Shown here one piece after another: positions 33,043-41,694 of a stretch of DNA of 44,803 bases (its first letter is position 1; each line of letters starts with the position of its first letter). The notes under the pieces are model-generated. The model had not been told where the DNA came from, ran no database searches, and saw nothing but the letters and a program-made list of their open reading frames with translations. This DNA is from Pseudomonadota bacterium (GTDB lineage: Bacteria; Pseudomonadota; Gammaproteobacteria; Burkholderiales; Burkholderiaceae_C): NCBI GenBank assembly GCA_963205125.1, contig CAUJJO010000066.1, positions 1 to 44,803 on the forward strand, given 5' to 3'. Position numbers and translations under genes: made by a program.

Positions 33043-34476
33043 ATGCGCGAGCAACTGAACTTCTACATCGACGGCCAGTGGGTCGCCCCGGCATCGCCGC
33101 GCACACTGGACGTGCTCGACCCCGCCACCGAGGCGGTGATGGGCCGCATCTCCCTGGGCAGCGCGGCCGACGTCGACCGCGCCGCGCGCGCCGCACGCCG
33201 CGCCTTCGCCACCTTCTCGCGCACGAGCGTGGCCGAGCGCGTGGCGCTGCTGGAGGCGGTCATCGCCGAGTACAAGCGCCGCCACGCGGACCTTGGCGCC
33301 GCGATCAGCGAGGAGATGGGCGCGCCCGCCATGCTCGCGCAGAAGGCGCAGGCGCCGGTGGGCCTGGGGCACCTGCAGGCCGCGCTCACGGTGCTGCGCG
33401 GCTACGCCTTCGAGGAACTGCGCGGCACGACCATGCTGCAGAAGACGCCGATCGGCGTCTGCGGCCTGATCACGCCCTGGAACTGGCCGATGAACCAGAT
33501 CGCCTGCAAGGTCGCGCCGGCGCTGGCCACCGGCTGCACGATGATCCTCAAGCCCAGCGAGATCGCCCCCTTCTCGGCCATCGTCTTCGCCGAGATCCTG
33601 CACGCCGCGGGCGTGCCGGCGGGCGTCTTCAACCTCGTCAACGGCGACGGCCCGGGCGTGGGTGCGGCGATCTCGGCGCACCCCGAGGTCGACATGGTGT
33701 CCTTCACCGGCAGCACGCGCGCAGGCATCGAGGTCGCGCGCGCGGCAGCGCCGAGCGTCAAGCGCGTGCACCAGGAGCTGGGCGGCAAGAGCCCGAACAT
33801 CATCCTGCCCGACGCCGACCTGCAGCGCGCCGTCACCGGCGGCGTGCGCGCGGTGATGACCAACAGCGGCCAGAGCTGCAACGCGCCGACGCGCCTGCTG
33901 GTTCCGAGCGCCCGCATGGACGAGGCGCTGGCCATCGCCAAGACCGCGGCCGAGGCGACGAGCGTGGGCGCGCCCGACAGCGGTGCCGTCATCGGCCCGG
34001 TCGTCTCGGGCGCGCAGTGGGACAAGATCCAGACGCTGATCAACCGCGGCATCGCCGAAGGCGCGGCGCTGGTGGCCGGCGGCCCGGGGCGCCCCGAGGG
34101 CCTGGACAAGGGCTGGTACGTCAAGCCCACCGTCTTCGGCCGCGTGAAGAACGACATGACGATCGCGCGCGAGGAGATCTTCGGCCCGGTGCTCGTGCTC
34201 ATCGGCTATGACAGCGTCGACGAGGCGATCGCCATCGCCAACGACACGCCCTACGGCCTCTCGGCCTACGTCTCGGGCAGCGACATCGACGAGGTGCGCC
34301 GCGTCGCCTCGCAGCTGCGCGCCGGCCAGGTCACGCTCAACGGCGTTCCGCCGGACCTGATGGCGCCCTTCGGCGGCTTCAAGCAGAGCGGCAACGGCCG
34401 CGAATGGGGCGAGCTCGCCTTCGGCGAGTTCCTGGAAGTGCGCGCCGTGCTCGGCTGGGCGCCGCGGCAATCCTGA
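33043..34476 (+). CDS. NAD(P)-dependent aldehyde dehydrogenase
   Basis: 477 aa aldehyde dehydrogenase, oxidising an aldehyde to the acid. Catalytic Cys279 (NSGQSCNAPTR) and general-base Glu245 (HQELGGKSPNIIL) are in place, with the NAD-binding segment PWNWPMNQIACKVAPALATG and the C-terminal PFGGFKQSGNGREWGELAF motif. The substrate is not determinable. The next gene, an acyl-CoA synthetase, starts 27 bp downstream, so the pair may convert an aldehyde to the acid and then to the acyl-CoA. The start is ATG at 33043. Confidence 0.94.
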   Translation: MREQLNFYIDGQWVAPASPRTLDVLDPATEAVMGRISLGSAADVDRAARAARRAFATFSRTSVAERVALLEAVIAEYKRRHADLGAAISEEMGAPAMLAQKAQAPVGLGHLQAALTVLRGYAFEELRGTTMLQKTPIGVCGLITPWNWPMNQIACKVAPALATGCTMILKPSEIAPFSAIVFAEILHAAGVPAGVFNLVNGDGPGVGAAISAHPEVDMVSFTGSTRAGIEVARAAAPSVKRVHQELGGKSPNIILPDADLQRAVTGGVRAVMTNSGQSCNAPTRLLVPSARMDEALAIAKTAAEATSVGAPDSGAVIGPVVSGAQWDKIQTLINRGIAEGAALVAGGPGRPEGLDKGWYVKPTVFGRVKNDMTIAREEIFGPVLVLIGYDSVDEAIAIANDTPYGLSAYVSGSDIDEVRRVASQLRAGQVTLNGVPPDLMAPFGGFKQSGNGREWGELAFGEFLEVRAVLGWAPRQS

Positions 34477-34503
34477 AGTTCGTTCCGCAGTCATGAGGCG
34501 CTC

Positions 34504-36213
34504 ATGAACGCATCCGCCACCGCCTTCCTCGCCGCCCGTGACTACTTGATCCAGCACCGCGAGGACCAGCCCGCGGCGTCGGCGGGTTTTCGCTGGCCGC
34601 AGCTTGGCGCGTTCAACTGGGCGCTGGATCACTTCGACGCGATGGCGCGCGGCAACGACGCGCCGGGCCTGTGGATCGTCGACGAGGACGGCAGCGAGCG
34701 TCGCTACAGCTTCGAGCAGCTGCGCCGCCAGTCCAACGCGGTGGCCAACCACTTCCGCGCGCTGGGGGTCAGGCGCGGCGACGCGGTGCCGCTGATGATG
34801 GGCAACGAGCCGGCGCTGTGGCTCACGCTCTTGGCCTGCATGAAGCTCGGCGCCGTCGTCGTGCCGGCGACCACGCTGCTCAGCAAGGGCGACCTGCAGG
34901 ACCGCTTCGAGCGCGGCGGCGTGCGCCACGTCGTCGTCGACGGCAGCCTGTGCGAGCGCTTTGCCGAGCTGCCCGGCGACTACACGCACATCGCCACCGG
35001 GGTCGACGCGGCGAGCACGCCGGCCGGCTGGCAGGCCTTCGACGCCGCGCTCGCGGCCTCCGAGGAGTTCACGCCCGACGGGCCGACGCAGGCCAGCGAC
35101 CCGCTGCTGCTCTACTTCACCTCGGGCACGACGGCGCGGCCCAAGCTCGTCATGCACACGCACGAGAGCTACCCGGTCGGGCATCTGTCGACGATGTACT
35201 GGATCGGCCTCGAGCCCGGCGACGTGCACCTCAACATCTCCTCGCCCGGCTGGGCCAAGCACGCCTGGAGCTGCTTCTTCGCGCCGTGGAATGCGCAGGC
35301 TTGCGTCTTCATCTTCAACCAGGCCCGCTTCGACGCCGCGGCGCTGCTGCAGGTGCTGGCCACGCGCCCGGTGAGCTCGCTGTGCGCGCCGCCCACCGTC
35401 TGGCGCATGCTGATCCAGCAGGACCTGGCCGCCGTGCGCGGGCAGCTCGAGCTGCGCGAGCTGATCGGCGCCGGCGAGCCGCTGAACCCCGAGGTCATCG
35501 AGCAGGTGCGCCGCGCCTGGGGCATGACGATCCGCGACGGCTACGGCCAGACCGAGACGACGGCGCAGATCGGCAACGGCCCCGGCCAGCCGCTGGTCGC
35601 CGGCTCCATGGGCAAGCCGCTGCCGGGCTACCGCATCGCGCTGCTGGACGACGAGGGCCACGAAGTCGACGAAGGCGAGATCGCCATCGCCCTCGACCCG
35701 CGCCCGACCGGACTCATGCCAGCCTACTGGGGCGATGCGGCCAAGACCGCCGAGGTGATGCGCGCGGGTTGGTACCGCACCGGCGACGTCGCCATGCGCG
35801 ACAAGGACGGCTACATCACCTACGTCGGCCGCGCCGACGACGTCTTCAAGGCCAGCGACTACCGCATCAGCCCCTTCGAGCTGGAGAGCGTGCTCATCGA
35901 GCACCCGGCGGTGGCCGAGGCGGCGATCGTCCCCAGCCCCGACCCCGTGCGCCTGGCGGTGCCCAAGGCCTTCGTCGTCCTGCGCGCCGGCCACGAGCCG
36001 ACCGAAGCCACCGCGCAGAGCATCTTCACCTTCCTGCGCGGTCGCCTGGCCCCCTACCAGCGCGTGCGCCGCCTGGAATTCGCCGAACTGCCCAAGACCA
36101 TCTCAGGCAAGATCCGCCGCGTCGAGCTGCGCCAGCAGGAGGCCCAGGCGCGCGCCGAAGGGCGCCAGGGCACGTACGAGTTCGTCGACGAGAGCTCGTC
36201 GCGCGGCGGGTAG
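34504..36213 (+). CDS. Acyl-CoA synthetase, medium-chain/aryl type
   Basis: 569 aa AMP-forming CoA ligase. P-loop TSGTTARPK at 206-214, A5 motif DGYGQTET, A7 YRTGDVAMRDKDGYITYVGRADDV and the catalytic Lys region TISGKIRRVEL near residue 540, all in standard order. The overall type (ISSPGWAKHAWSCFFAPWNA, DYRISPFELESVLIEHPAVAEAA) is that of medium-chain or aromatic acyl-CoA synthetases rather than acetyl-CoA synthetase. ATG at 34504 with GAGG eight bases upstream. Likely co-transcribed with the aldehyde dehydrogenase. Convergent with the RES toxin gene. Confidence 0.9.
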   Translation: MNASATAFLAARDYLIQHREDQPAASAGFRWPQLGAFNWALDHFDAMARGNDAPGLWIVDEDGSERRYSFEQLRRQSNAVANHFRALGVRRGDAVPLMMGNEPALWLTLLACMKLGAVVVPATTLLSKGDLQDRFERGGVRHVVVDGSLCERFAELPGDYTHIATGVDAASTPAGWQAFDAALAASEEFTPDGPTQASDPLLLYFTSGTTARPKLVMHTHESYPVGHLSTMYWIGLEPGDVHLNISSPGWAKHAWSCFFAPWNAQACVFIFNQARFDAAALLQVLATRPVSSLCAPPTVWRMLIQQDLAAVRGQLELRELIGAGEPLNPEVIEQVRRAWGMTIRDGYGQTETTAQIGNGPGQPLVAGSMGKPLPGYRIALLDDEGHEVDEGEIAIALDPRPTGLMPAYWGDAAKTAEVMRAGWYRTGDVAMRDKDGYITYVGRADDVFKASDYRISPFELESVLIEHPAVAEAAIVPSPDPVRLAVPKAFVVLRAGHEPTEATAQSIFTFLRGRLAPYQRVRRLEFAELPKTISGKIRRVELRQQEAQARAEGRQGTYEFVDESSSRGG

Positions 36214-36225
36214 CCACAGGGCGCC

Positions 36226-36314
36226 CGCCCCGCCTGTTGCTCGACGTAGGCGTCGAGCAGCCGCCGGATCATGCGCTGGTACTGCGTCTGGTGCTTGTGC
36301 TGACGCGCCGTCAG
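36226..36314 (-). pseudogene. Possible remnant of a CopG-like antitoxin C-terminus
   Basis: The minus-strand frame between the RES gene and the acyl-CoA synthetase reads RQHKHQTQYQRMIRRLLDAY followed by VEQQAG. YQRxIRxLL resembles the second helix of CopG/BrnA-type ribbon-helix-helix antitoxins. It has no start and no stop of its own and is followed by antisense of the neighbouring gene, so at most it is a relic. Low certainty. Confidence 0.25.
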
Positions 36315-36967
36315 ACCTCGTGCAGCCGCAGCGACCGCACGAGCGCCAGCAGCTCGGCCCGGCGGGCGCCGATGGCCAACGGCTCCACTTGCAGCACCTC
36401 GAACGGGGGATCGGGCAGGCGCTGGCGAAAGAGCATCAGGCAGCGCGCCGCGTCGTCGCGGCGGGAGCCATAGCCCAGCGCCTGCGCCTCGGGACATTGC
36501 AGGTAGGCGGCCTGTGCCCAGCGGCGCGTATGCCGGTAGCAGGCCGGCGGGCTGTCGACCAGTTGTGCGCGCGTGAGCCCGAGCCGGGGCAGAAAAGGCG
36601 TGTGCAAGTTGACGAAGCGCAGCCGGGGCGGCAGGCGCAGTCGAACCAGGTGGTAGCAAGCCAGCGTGGCCAGCTCGAACATGCCCGGCGGCGACAGCGA
36701 CACGTCGTGCAGCACCGACTCCATGTAGGCCGCCTGCGCGGTGCTGGCGGCGTAATAGGTGTGCACCGGTGCGCCGCTTTCCGCAAGGATGGGCGCAAAA
36801 CGCGTATCGCCCCAACCTTGGGCGAACGTGTCGGCCTGCGTGTCGGGATGGGACCGGGTGCTGTAGACGTGGAACCACTCGGCGATGTCGCGATGCGTCA
36901 ACTCGCCGAGCTCGAAGTCAGGCCGCTCGGGCGGCGCCGGCACCTTGCACGCGTCGGCGCTGCTCAC
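36311..36967 (-). CDS. RES-domain toxin (NAD+ phosphorylase-like)
   Basis: 218 aa RES-domain protein. RES toxins degrade NAD+ and arrest the cell. Family landmarks: R56 in the TRFAPI segment, Y71/Y72 (VHTYYAAST), E83 (AAYMESVLHDV) and S168 (ALGYGSRRDDAA), in the right order and spacing for the RES fold. The start is GTG at 36965-36967, overlapping the TGA of the upstream partner (GTGA), as expected for a toxin translated after its antitoxin. About 40-60 residues longer than the shortest RES toxins, with an N-terminal extension. The toxin role is inferred from family and gene pairing. Confidence 0.82.
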   Translation of the reverse strand: MSSADACKVPAPPERPDFELGELTHRDIAEWFHVYSTRSHPDTQADTFAQGWGDTRFAPILAESGAPVHTYYAASTAQAAYMESVLHDVSLSPPGMFELATLACYHLVRLRLPPRLRFVNLHTPFLPRLGLTRAQLVDSPPACYRHTRRWAQAAYLQCPEAQALGYGSRRDDAARCLMLFRQRLPDPPFEVLQVEPLAIGARRAELLALVRSLRLHEV

Positions 36968-37617
36968 GCCACGTAGCTGCTTGCCCGTGCGCGCGCAGCG
37001 TGCAGCAGATCCGCACGCCGATCCAGGGCGTACCGGGGCGCCAGGGGCGCGCCCTGGGCGTCCAGGATCCAGGCGTTCGGGTAATGGAACCAGGCCGCCA
37101 GCACCCAGGGGTCGGCCACCGGGCCGAAGGCCTGCAAGACCTCGCGGATGACCGGCAGCGGCTCGTACATCGCGTCGAACTGGTAGCTTGGAAAATACTC
37201 GCGCCCGCCATGGCTGACGCCGAAGATGCGCCCGCGACGCTTCCAGTCGCTGGCCGGCTGCGACTTGTTCTTCGGCGGGGTGGCCTGCAGGGCGTGCAGC
37301 TGTTCCGCGCTGAGCCAGTCACCTTGCGAAAAGAGCTGGTGCAGCGTCTGCATGCGGTGCACGCGGTCCTCGAGCAAGTCGCTGGTGGGTTCGAGCAGGC
37401 CGGTGGCGATCTCGGCCAGCCGATCGGCGCGAGCGACGACGTCGCCGTCCTGCGCCTGAACCAGGATGGCCAGCGCCTTTTCCACCGCCTTGACCACCGA
37501 CGGCAGTGCGGCAGGGTCCAGACCGCTTGGCATGGTCACGGGCACGCTCAAGCCAGGCTCGCGGGCGGAGCGTGTTTTCGCACCGTGCGCGGCGTCGAAG
37601 AAGGCCTGGGCTGACAT
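36964..37617 (-). CDS. Probable antitoxin partner of RES toxin (Xre/DUF2384-like C-terminus)
   Basis: 217 aa protein encoded directly before the RES toxin with 4-bp overlap. The C-terminal part (VLQAFGPVADPWVLAAWFHYP, PNAWILDAQG) resembles the MbcA/ParS (DUF2384) toxin-binding domain, in which a pair of helices precedes the (W)xxxPN segment. The centre has DWLSAEQLHALQ and DWKRRGRIFGVSHGGREYFP, which look like a DNA-reading or recognition module. The N-terminal 90 residues (helical, KAVEKALAILVQA) have no clear match. It is longer than usual Xre antitoxins. ATG at 37617 with GAGGTGAG upstream. Function inferred from its partner. Confidence 0.75.
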   Translation of the reverse strand: MSAQAFFDAAHGAKTRSAREPGLSVPVTMPSGLDPAALPSVVKAVEKALAILVQAQDGDVVARADRLAEIATGLLEPTSDLLEDRVHRMQTLHQLFSQGDWLSAEQLHALQATPPKNKSQPASDWKRRGRIFGVSHGGREYFPSYQFDAMYEPLPVIREVLQAFGPVADPWVLAAWFHYPNAWILDAQGAPLAPRYALDRRADLLHAARARASSYVA

Positions 37618-37645
37618 CTCACCTCACTCGCGAAAACCGATCGCA

Positions 37646-37666
37646 GCGAACACTTCGTTTGTTCGC
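37646..37666. promoter_or_regulatory. Operator palindrome of the RES toxin-antitoxin operon
   Basis: Perfect dyad GCGAACA-CTTCGTT-TGTTCGC, 29 bp upstream of the antitoxin ATG, in the only AT-richer stretch nearby (followed by CGATTTTGCC). Fits an autoregulatory binding site. The remaining bases up to 37780 show no gene. Confidence 0.7.
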
Positions 37667-37780
37667 CGATTTTGCCATACTCTTTTCATTCATCGGCAAT
37701 TTCGTCATGCGTGACGTCGTGCCAACGCTCGCGCGAATCCTCGCGCTGATACGGAGCGGGCGCTTGCCCCCGACCGCCGC

Positions 37781-38461
37781 TCAAAACACCGGATGGATGC
37801 TCAGCGCGAGCATCGCCGAGAGTTGCGACAGCGGCCGGCCCGAGGCGTCGTGCAGGGCGTTGAACGCGGCCTGTGCGGCCTGCAAGTTGCGCTGCGTGTG
37901 CGGGTTGCCATGGACGACGCCGGCCCGTTCGAGGCGTTCGACGACGTGGCTGGTGAGCAGGAAGGTGTCCTTGCCGATCAGGCGCAGGAAACCGGCCGAT
38001 GAGCGTCCACCCAGGCGGGCGCCCTGCCTGGCGAGCACGTCCCACAGGCCGATGATGTTGCTGGCCGGCCAGTCGGCGATGAAGGCCGCGAAGCTGCCGT
38101 GCTCGCGTGCCACGGCGAGCACGAAGGCCGCGTTCTTCGGGATGGTCTCGAGCTTGGCGCGGTGGCGGATGAGGCGCGCATCCTTCATCAGCGCGTCGAT
38201 CCGCGCCGGCGAGAGCGCGGCCATCGCCTTCGGCTCGAAGCCCCGCAGGGCTTCCTCGAACGCCGGCCACTTGGCGTCGACCATGCTGTGCTGCATGCCG
38301 GCCTGGAAGACGCGCTGCGTCATCGCCGAGAGGTAGCGATCGTCGCCCTTGGCGCGCAGCTCGGCCGCGGACAGCGGATGGGGCAGGAAGGCCTCCATCG
38401 CCGCGTCCGATTCGAAGCGCTTGCGCACGGTGTCGTGCAGCCAGGGGTAGCTCAGCGTCAT
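37781..38461 (-). CDS. Tag-like DNA-3-methyladenine glycosylase family protein
   Basis: 226 aa protein resembling 3-methyladenine DNA glycosylase I: VFQAGMQHSMVDAKWPAFEEAL, FEPKAMAALSPARIDALM, IRHRAKLETIPKNAAFV and LIGKDTFLLTSHVVERLERAG follow the Tag order of helices. It contains no cysteine at all, so it lacks the zinc-snap ligands of E. coli Tag. The position equivalent to catalytic Glu38 appears to be Arg by my alignment. It may be an inactive or changed relative. Last gene of the operon; its ATG overlaps the glucokinase stop (ATGA). Confidence 0.75.
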   Translation of the reverse strand: MTLSYPWLHDTVRKRFESDAAMEAFLPHPLSAAELRAKGDDRYLSAMTQRVFQAGMQHSMVDAKWPAFEEALRGFEPKAMAALSPARIDALMKDARLIRHRAKLETIPKNAAFVLAVAREHGSFAAFIADWPASNIIGLWDVLARQGARLGGRSSAGFLRLIGKDTFLLTSHVVERLERAGVVHGNPHTQRNLQAAQAAFNALHDASGRPLSQLSAMLALSIHPVF

Positions 38462-39513
38462 GGCGTAGGGCGATCCTCTTCGGCGGCGCGCCGCGCGCCT
38501 TCCAGCGCGGCCAGGGTGTCGGTGATGAGCAGGGTGGGGATGGCCGCGAGGTAGTCGGCGAAGCGGCCCTTGGCCTCGAAGTGCGCGCGAAAGCCGGCGG
38601 CGGCGACGCGATCGGCAAAGCGCGGCACGACGCCGCCGCCGATGAAGACGCCGCCGCGCGCGCCCAGGGTCAGCGCGAGGTCGCCGGCAAAGCCGCCGAG
38701 GAAGGCGATGAAGAGATCCAGCGTGCGGCCGGCCAGCGGGTCATCCTGCTGCGCTGCGGCGACGAGTTCGGCCGGCGTCATCGGCGGCGGCGCGGATTGC
38801 CCGAGCACCGCCGCCAGGGCGGTCCGCAGGCGCGGCAGTCCGCTGCCGCAGAGTACGCGCTCGGCCGAGACATGGTCGACTTCGCGCCTCAGGTAAGCGA
38901 TCACTTCGGCCTGCAAGGCGTCGCGGGCGGCCAGGGTCACGTGCCCGCCCTCCGCGGGCAAGGCCTGCCAGCCGCTTGGGGTTCGCACGACCGCAGCGAC
39001 GCCCAGCCCCGTTCCCGGGCCGAGCACGGCCAGCACGGTGCCGCGCGCGGCCTCGTCCAGCGGCGCGGGCGGCGGCCCGCCGAGCGGGCGCGTCTGCGCC
39101 GGCCGCAGGCCCGGCAGCGCCAGCGCCAGCGCCTCGAAGTCGTTGAGGACGCGCAGCTCGCCCAGCGTAAGCGCGCGCTGCAGTGCGGCAATGGAGAACG
39201 TCCAGGTGCTGTTGGTGAAGCGGACTTCGTCGCCGGCAAGCGGCGTGGCCACGGCCAAGGCTGCGCGCACAGGCCGCAGCGCGCGCTCACTTTTACCACC
39301 TGCCTCGCACAGGCTCTCCAGGTAGGCCCGCACCGCCGCCTCCGGCCCTGCGTGCTCGGCCACCGGCAGCGTCCGCACCTGGGCGATCGGCGCCGAGGCC
39401 TCGGCGACCCAGGCCAGGCGCGCGTGCGTACCGCCGATGTCGGCCAGCAGCAGCGGGTAGCCCGCCTGCGCGCGCGGCGCCGATCCGCAGCGCCGCCTTC
39501 GCATCGCCGTCAT
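38458..39513 (-). CDS. glk: Glucokinase
   Basis: 351 aa bacterial glucokinase of the ROK-independent Glk type, phosphorylating glucose with ATP. ATP-binding phosphate-1 motif ADIGGTHARLAWV near the N-terminus, sugar-binding region RFTNSTWTFS and LNDFEALALALPGL, a GPGTGLGVAAVV loop, and C-terminal GGVFIGGGVVPRF. The start is ATG at 39513 (MTAM) or the second ATG at 39504; the first overlaps the channel gene stop by ATGA. It lies in a four-gene minus-strand run with overlapping starts and stops. Confidence 0.93.
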   Translation of the reverse strand: MTAMRRRRCGSAPRAQAGYPLLLADIGGTHARLAWVAEASAPIAQVRTLPVAEHAGPEAAVRAYLESLCEAGGKSERALRPVRAALAVATPLAGDEVRFTNSTWTFSIAALQRALTLGELRVLNDFEALALALPGLRPAQTRPLGGPPPAPLDEAARGTVLAVLGPGTGLGVAAVVRTPSGWQALPAEGGHVTLAARDALQAEVIAYLRREVDHVSAERVLCGSGLPRLRTALAAVLGQSAPPPMTPAELVAAAQQDDPLAGRTLDLFIAFLGGFAGDLALTLGARGGVFIGGGVVPRFADRVAAAGFRAHFEAKGRFADYLAAIPTLLITDTLAALEGARRAAEEDRPTP

Positions 39514-40175
39514 GGCGCGCGGTCGCGCGGCGCGCCTATCGTCCACGCGGGCAGGCTGTAGCCGGTGAGCAGCACCGCCACGCGCAGGGCCGCCGCGGTC
39601 GCAGCGCCCAGCAGCAGCCCGAGATCGTCGGACCAGCCCAGCGTCCAGGCGCCCACCAGCACCCAGCCGCCGACGAAGGCGCACAGCGCGTAGGGGCGGT
39701 GGTCGCTGAAGGCGCTCGGGATCTCGTTGCAGACAATGTCGCGCAGCACGCCGCCGCAGACCGCCGTGACCACGCCCATCAGCACCGCGACGATCGCCGG
39801 CACCTGAAGCTGCAGCGCCAGTTGCGTGCCGCTGGCCGCGAACAGGCCCATGCCCAGGGCGTCGGGCCACTGCATCGCCCGCGCGGTGATCGGCAAGTCC
39901 TTGGCGCGCAGGAAGAGCATCGCGGCGATGCACAGCGCCAGCAGCGCCCACAGCCAGTTCGCGTGCTGCACCCAGAAGAAGGGGCGGCGGTCGAGCAGCA
40001 CGTCGCGCAGCGTGCCGCCGCCGAAGGCGGTGAGCCCGGCGACGACGACGACGCCGACGGCATCGAGCCGCTTGCGCGCGGCTTCGATCAGCCCCGAGAG
40101 CGCAAAGGCGATGATCCCGGCGCCCTCGATCGCCAGTTGCGCCAGCGAGAGCCCGAGGTGCGTCACCGGCGACAC
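39510..40175 (-). CDS. TRIC-type (UPF0126) cation channel family membrane protein
   Basis: 221 aa integral membrane protein with about seven hydrophobic segments arranged as two repeats, each with the family motif (LTAFGGGTLRDVLLDRRPFF and AVCGGVLRDIVCNEIPSAF). This is the trimeric intracellular cation channel/YadS family; prokaryotic members conduct K+ or Na+. The start is GTG at 40173-40175, 13 bp after the DyP gene. ATGA overlap with glucokinase. The transported substrate in this organism is not known. Confidence 0.9.
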   Translation of the reverse strand: MSPVTHLGLSLAQLAIEGAGIIAFALSGLIEAARKRLDAVGVVVVAGLTAFGGGTLRDVLLDRRPFFWVQHANWLWALLALCIAAMLFLRAKDLPITARAMQWPDALGMGLFAASGTQLALQLQVPAIVAVLMGVVTAVCGGVLRDIVCNEIPSAFSDHRPYALCAFVGGWVLVGAWTLGWSDDLGLLLGAATAAALRVAVLLTGYSLPAWTIGAPRDRAP

Positions 40176-40188
40176 GGCAGGCCCTGCC

Positions 40189-41481
40189 TCAGGCCGGGGC
40201 GCGGAACCCAGCCGCCGCGTGCGAGCCGTCGCAGAAGGGCTTGTTGGCCGAGTGGCCGCAGCGGCATAGCGTCGCGCCCAGGCTGCAGGTGATGGGCTTG
40301 CCGCTGTCGCTGACGATGCGCAGCGGCCCCCAGAGCACGAGCGGCCCGTCGGCGATCGGCTGCACGCGCGTGCGCCCGGGCGTCACCTCGACCTGCGGCT
40401 CGTCGATCGGCGGCACCTCGCCCGCCGCCCGGAAACCGCTGCGCTCGTGGCTGTCGTCGCAGAAGGGCTTGGTGCCCGACTGGCCGCAGCGGCACAGCCG
40501 TGCACTCGTTGCCGGGGTGCCGGCGATCATCAGCGCGCCGCTGAGTTCGAGCGGACCGTCGCTGCAGACGCGCACCGTGCAGGGCGCTGCGGGGGGCAGC
40601 GGCGCGGGCGGCACCACCGAGGCCGAAACCGCCGGCAGCACGAGCCGCCGGCCGTCCCAGGGCGGGCACCAGTAGTAGGCGCCGGTTTCGGCCTGGCTGT
40701 GCGCGAGCAGCGCATCCTGCAGGCCGTCCTCCAGGCCCATCATGCGCTCGAGCTGGCGCTGGATCGGGTCGAGCGAGGCCGCGTAGGCGATGAACTGCAG
40801 GCCGTGGCGGCGCGCGTCGCCCCAGGGCATGGAGCGGCGCAGCAGGAAGGCCGGCGGATCGAAGTCCTCCTGCGCGGTGCGCTTGACGTGCGCGCTCTCG
40901 GGCGCCTCGGCGATCTCCTCGTCGTCGCTGGCACGGCGGCCGAAGACCTCGTCGCGCGCCTGCGGCGGCAGCGCGGCGAAGCGGTCGCGCAAGTGCAGCC
41001 AGCGCTGCACGAAGACGAAGCTGCCGCCGTCGGCGGCCAGCGCGGTGGCCCAGGCCTCGTCGTCCTTCGGGTTCTCGATGCCGTCGAGGTAGCCGGTGAG
41101 GTCGTGGCCGCGCCGGTAGCGAAAGAGCGGCAGCGCCTCGACCAGCTCGGCGTGCGGGCCCAGCGCCTGCACCAGTGCGTCGGCCTGGTCGAAGCCCTGC
41201 CCGGGGTCGTGCGCGGGGACGAGCGCGAAGACGTCCAGCGGCGTGGCCGGCATCGTGTAGCGCCCGCGCTGCAGGCGCTCGAAGGCGCGCAGGCCCGGCA
41301 CCTGGGCGCCCACCGCGGCAGCGAGCGCGGCGCCGATGCCGATCACCGCGCCGGGCGAGTGCAGCGCCTGCAGCGCGTTCCACAAGGCCAGCGCGTCGCC
41401 GCGCAGGCGCCATTGCAGGCTGACGGCGGCGGCCGGCTCGGCGCCGAGCGCGGGCTGCTTGAGCGGGAAGAAGGGGTGCAT
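40189..41481 (-). CDS. DyP-type peroxidase fused to two CDGSH iron-sulfur modules
   Basis: 430 aa fusion. Residues 1-300 are a class B (YfeX-like) dye-decolourising peroxidase: distal D133 (GYLDGIENP), proximal haem ligand H198 (SAHVKRTAQ), and distal Arg at 215/216 (LLRRSMPWGDA). Residues about 310-430 hold two CDGSH-type modules, each binding a 2Fe-2S cluster by Cys3His: C330, C332, C341, H345 (CRCGQSGTKPFCDDSH) and C406, C408, C417, H421 (CRCGHSANKPFCDGSH). A joint haem and Fe-S protein would link peroxide reduction to one-electron transfer. No Tat or Sec signal is visible, so it is probably cytoplasmic. First gene of the run down to tag. Confidence 0.92.
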   Translation of the reverse strand: MHPFFPLKQPALGAEPAAAVSLQWRLRGDALALWNALQALHSPGAVIGIGAALAAAVGAQVPGLRAFERLQRGRYTMPATPLDVFALVPAHDPGQGFDQADALVQALGPHAELVEALPLFRYRRGHDLTGYLDGIENPKDDEAWATALAADGGSFVFVQRWLHLRDRFAALPPQARDEVFGRRASDDEEIAEAPESAHVKRTAQEDFDPPAFLLRRSMPWGDARRHGLQFIAYAASLDPIQRQLERMMGLEDGLQDALLAHSQAETGAYYWCPPWDGRRLVLPAVSASVVPPAPLPPAAPCTVRVCSDGPLELSGALMIAGTPATSARLCRCGQSGTKPFCDDSHERSGFRAAGEVPPIDEPQVEVTPGRTRVQPIADGPLVLWGPLRIVSDSGKPITCSLGATLCRCGHSANKPFCDGSHAAAGFRAPA

Positions 41482-41694
41482 CGGTCGGTCTCCGAAAGAA
41501 CGGGATAGGGCGGCGTCGGTGCGACAAAGTCCCGATGATCGCGGATGCGGCGGCGACGCGGCGTGAAGGGGCACGGCAGCGCGAGGAAGAGCGCGAGGAA
41601 GTGGCCGCCGATCGCGCCCCTGTTCGGCCTCAGGACGGGCGCCCCGGCGCCGATAGAGCAGGAACCTGCCCACGAACCGGCCCTGCCCCCGACC

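Noticed and set aside
30799..35994. Minus-strand open frame of over 1700 codons across the acyl-CoA synthetase and aldehyde dehydrogenase genes
   Set aside because: Low-complexity shadow of real genes that carry intact catalytic motifs in other frames.
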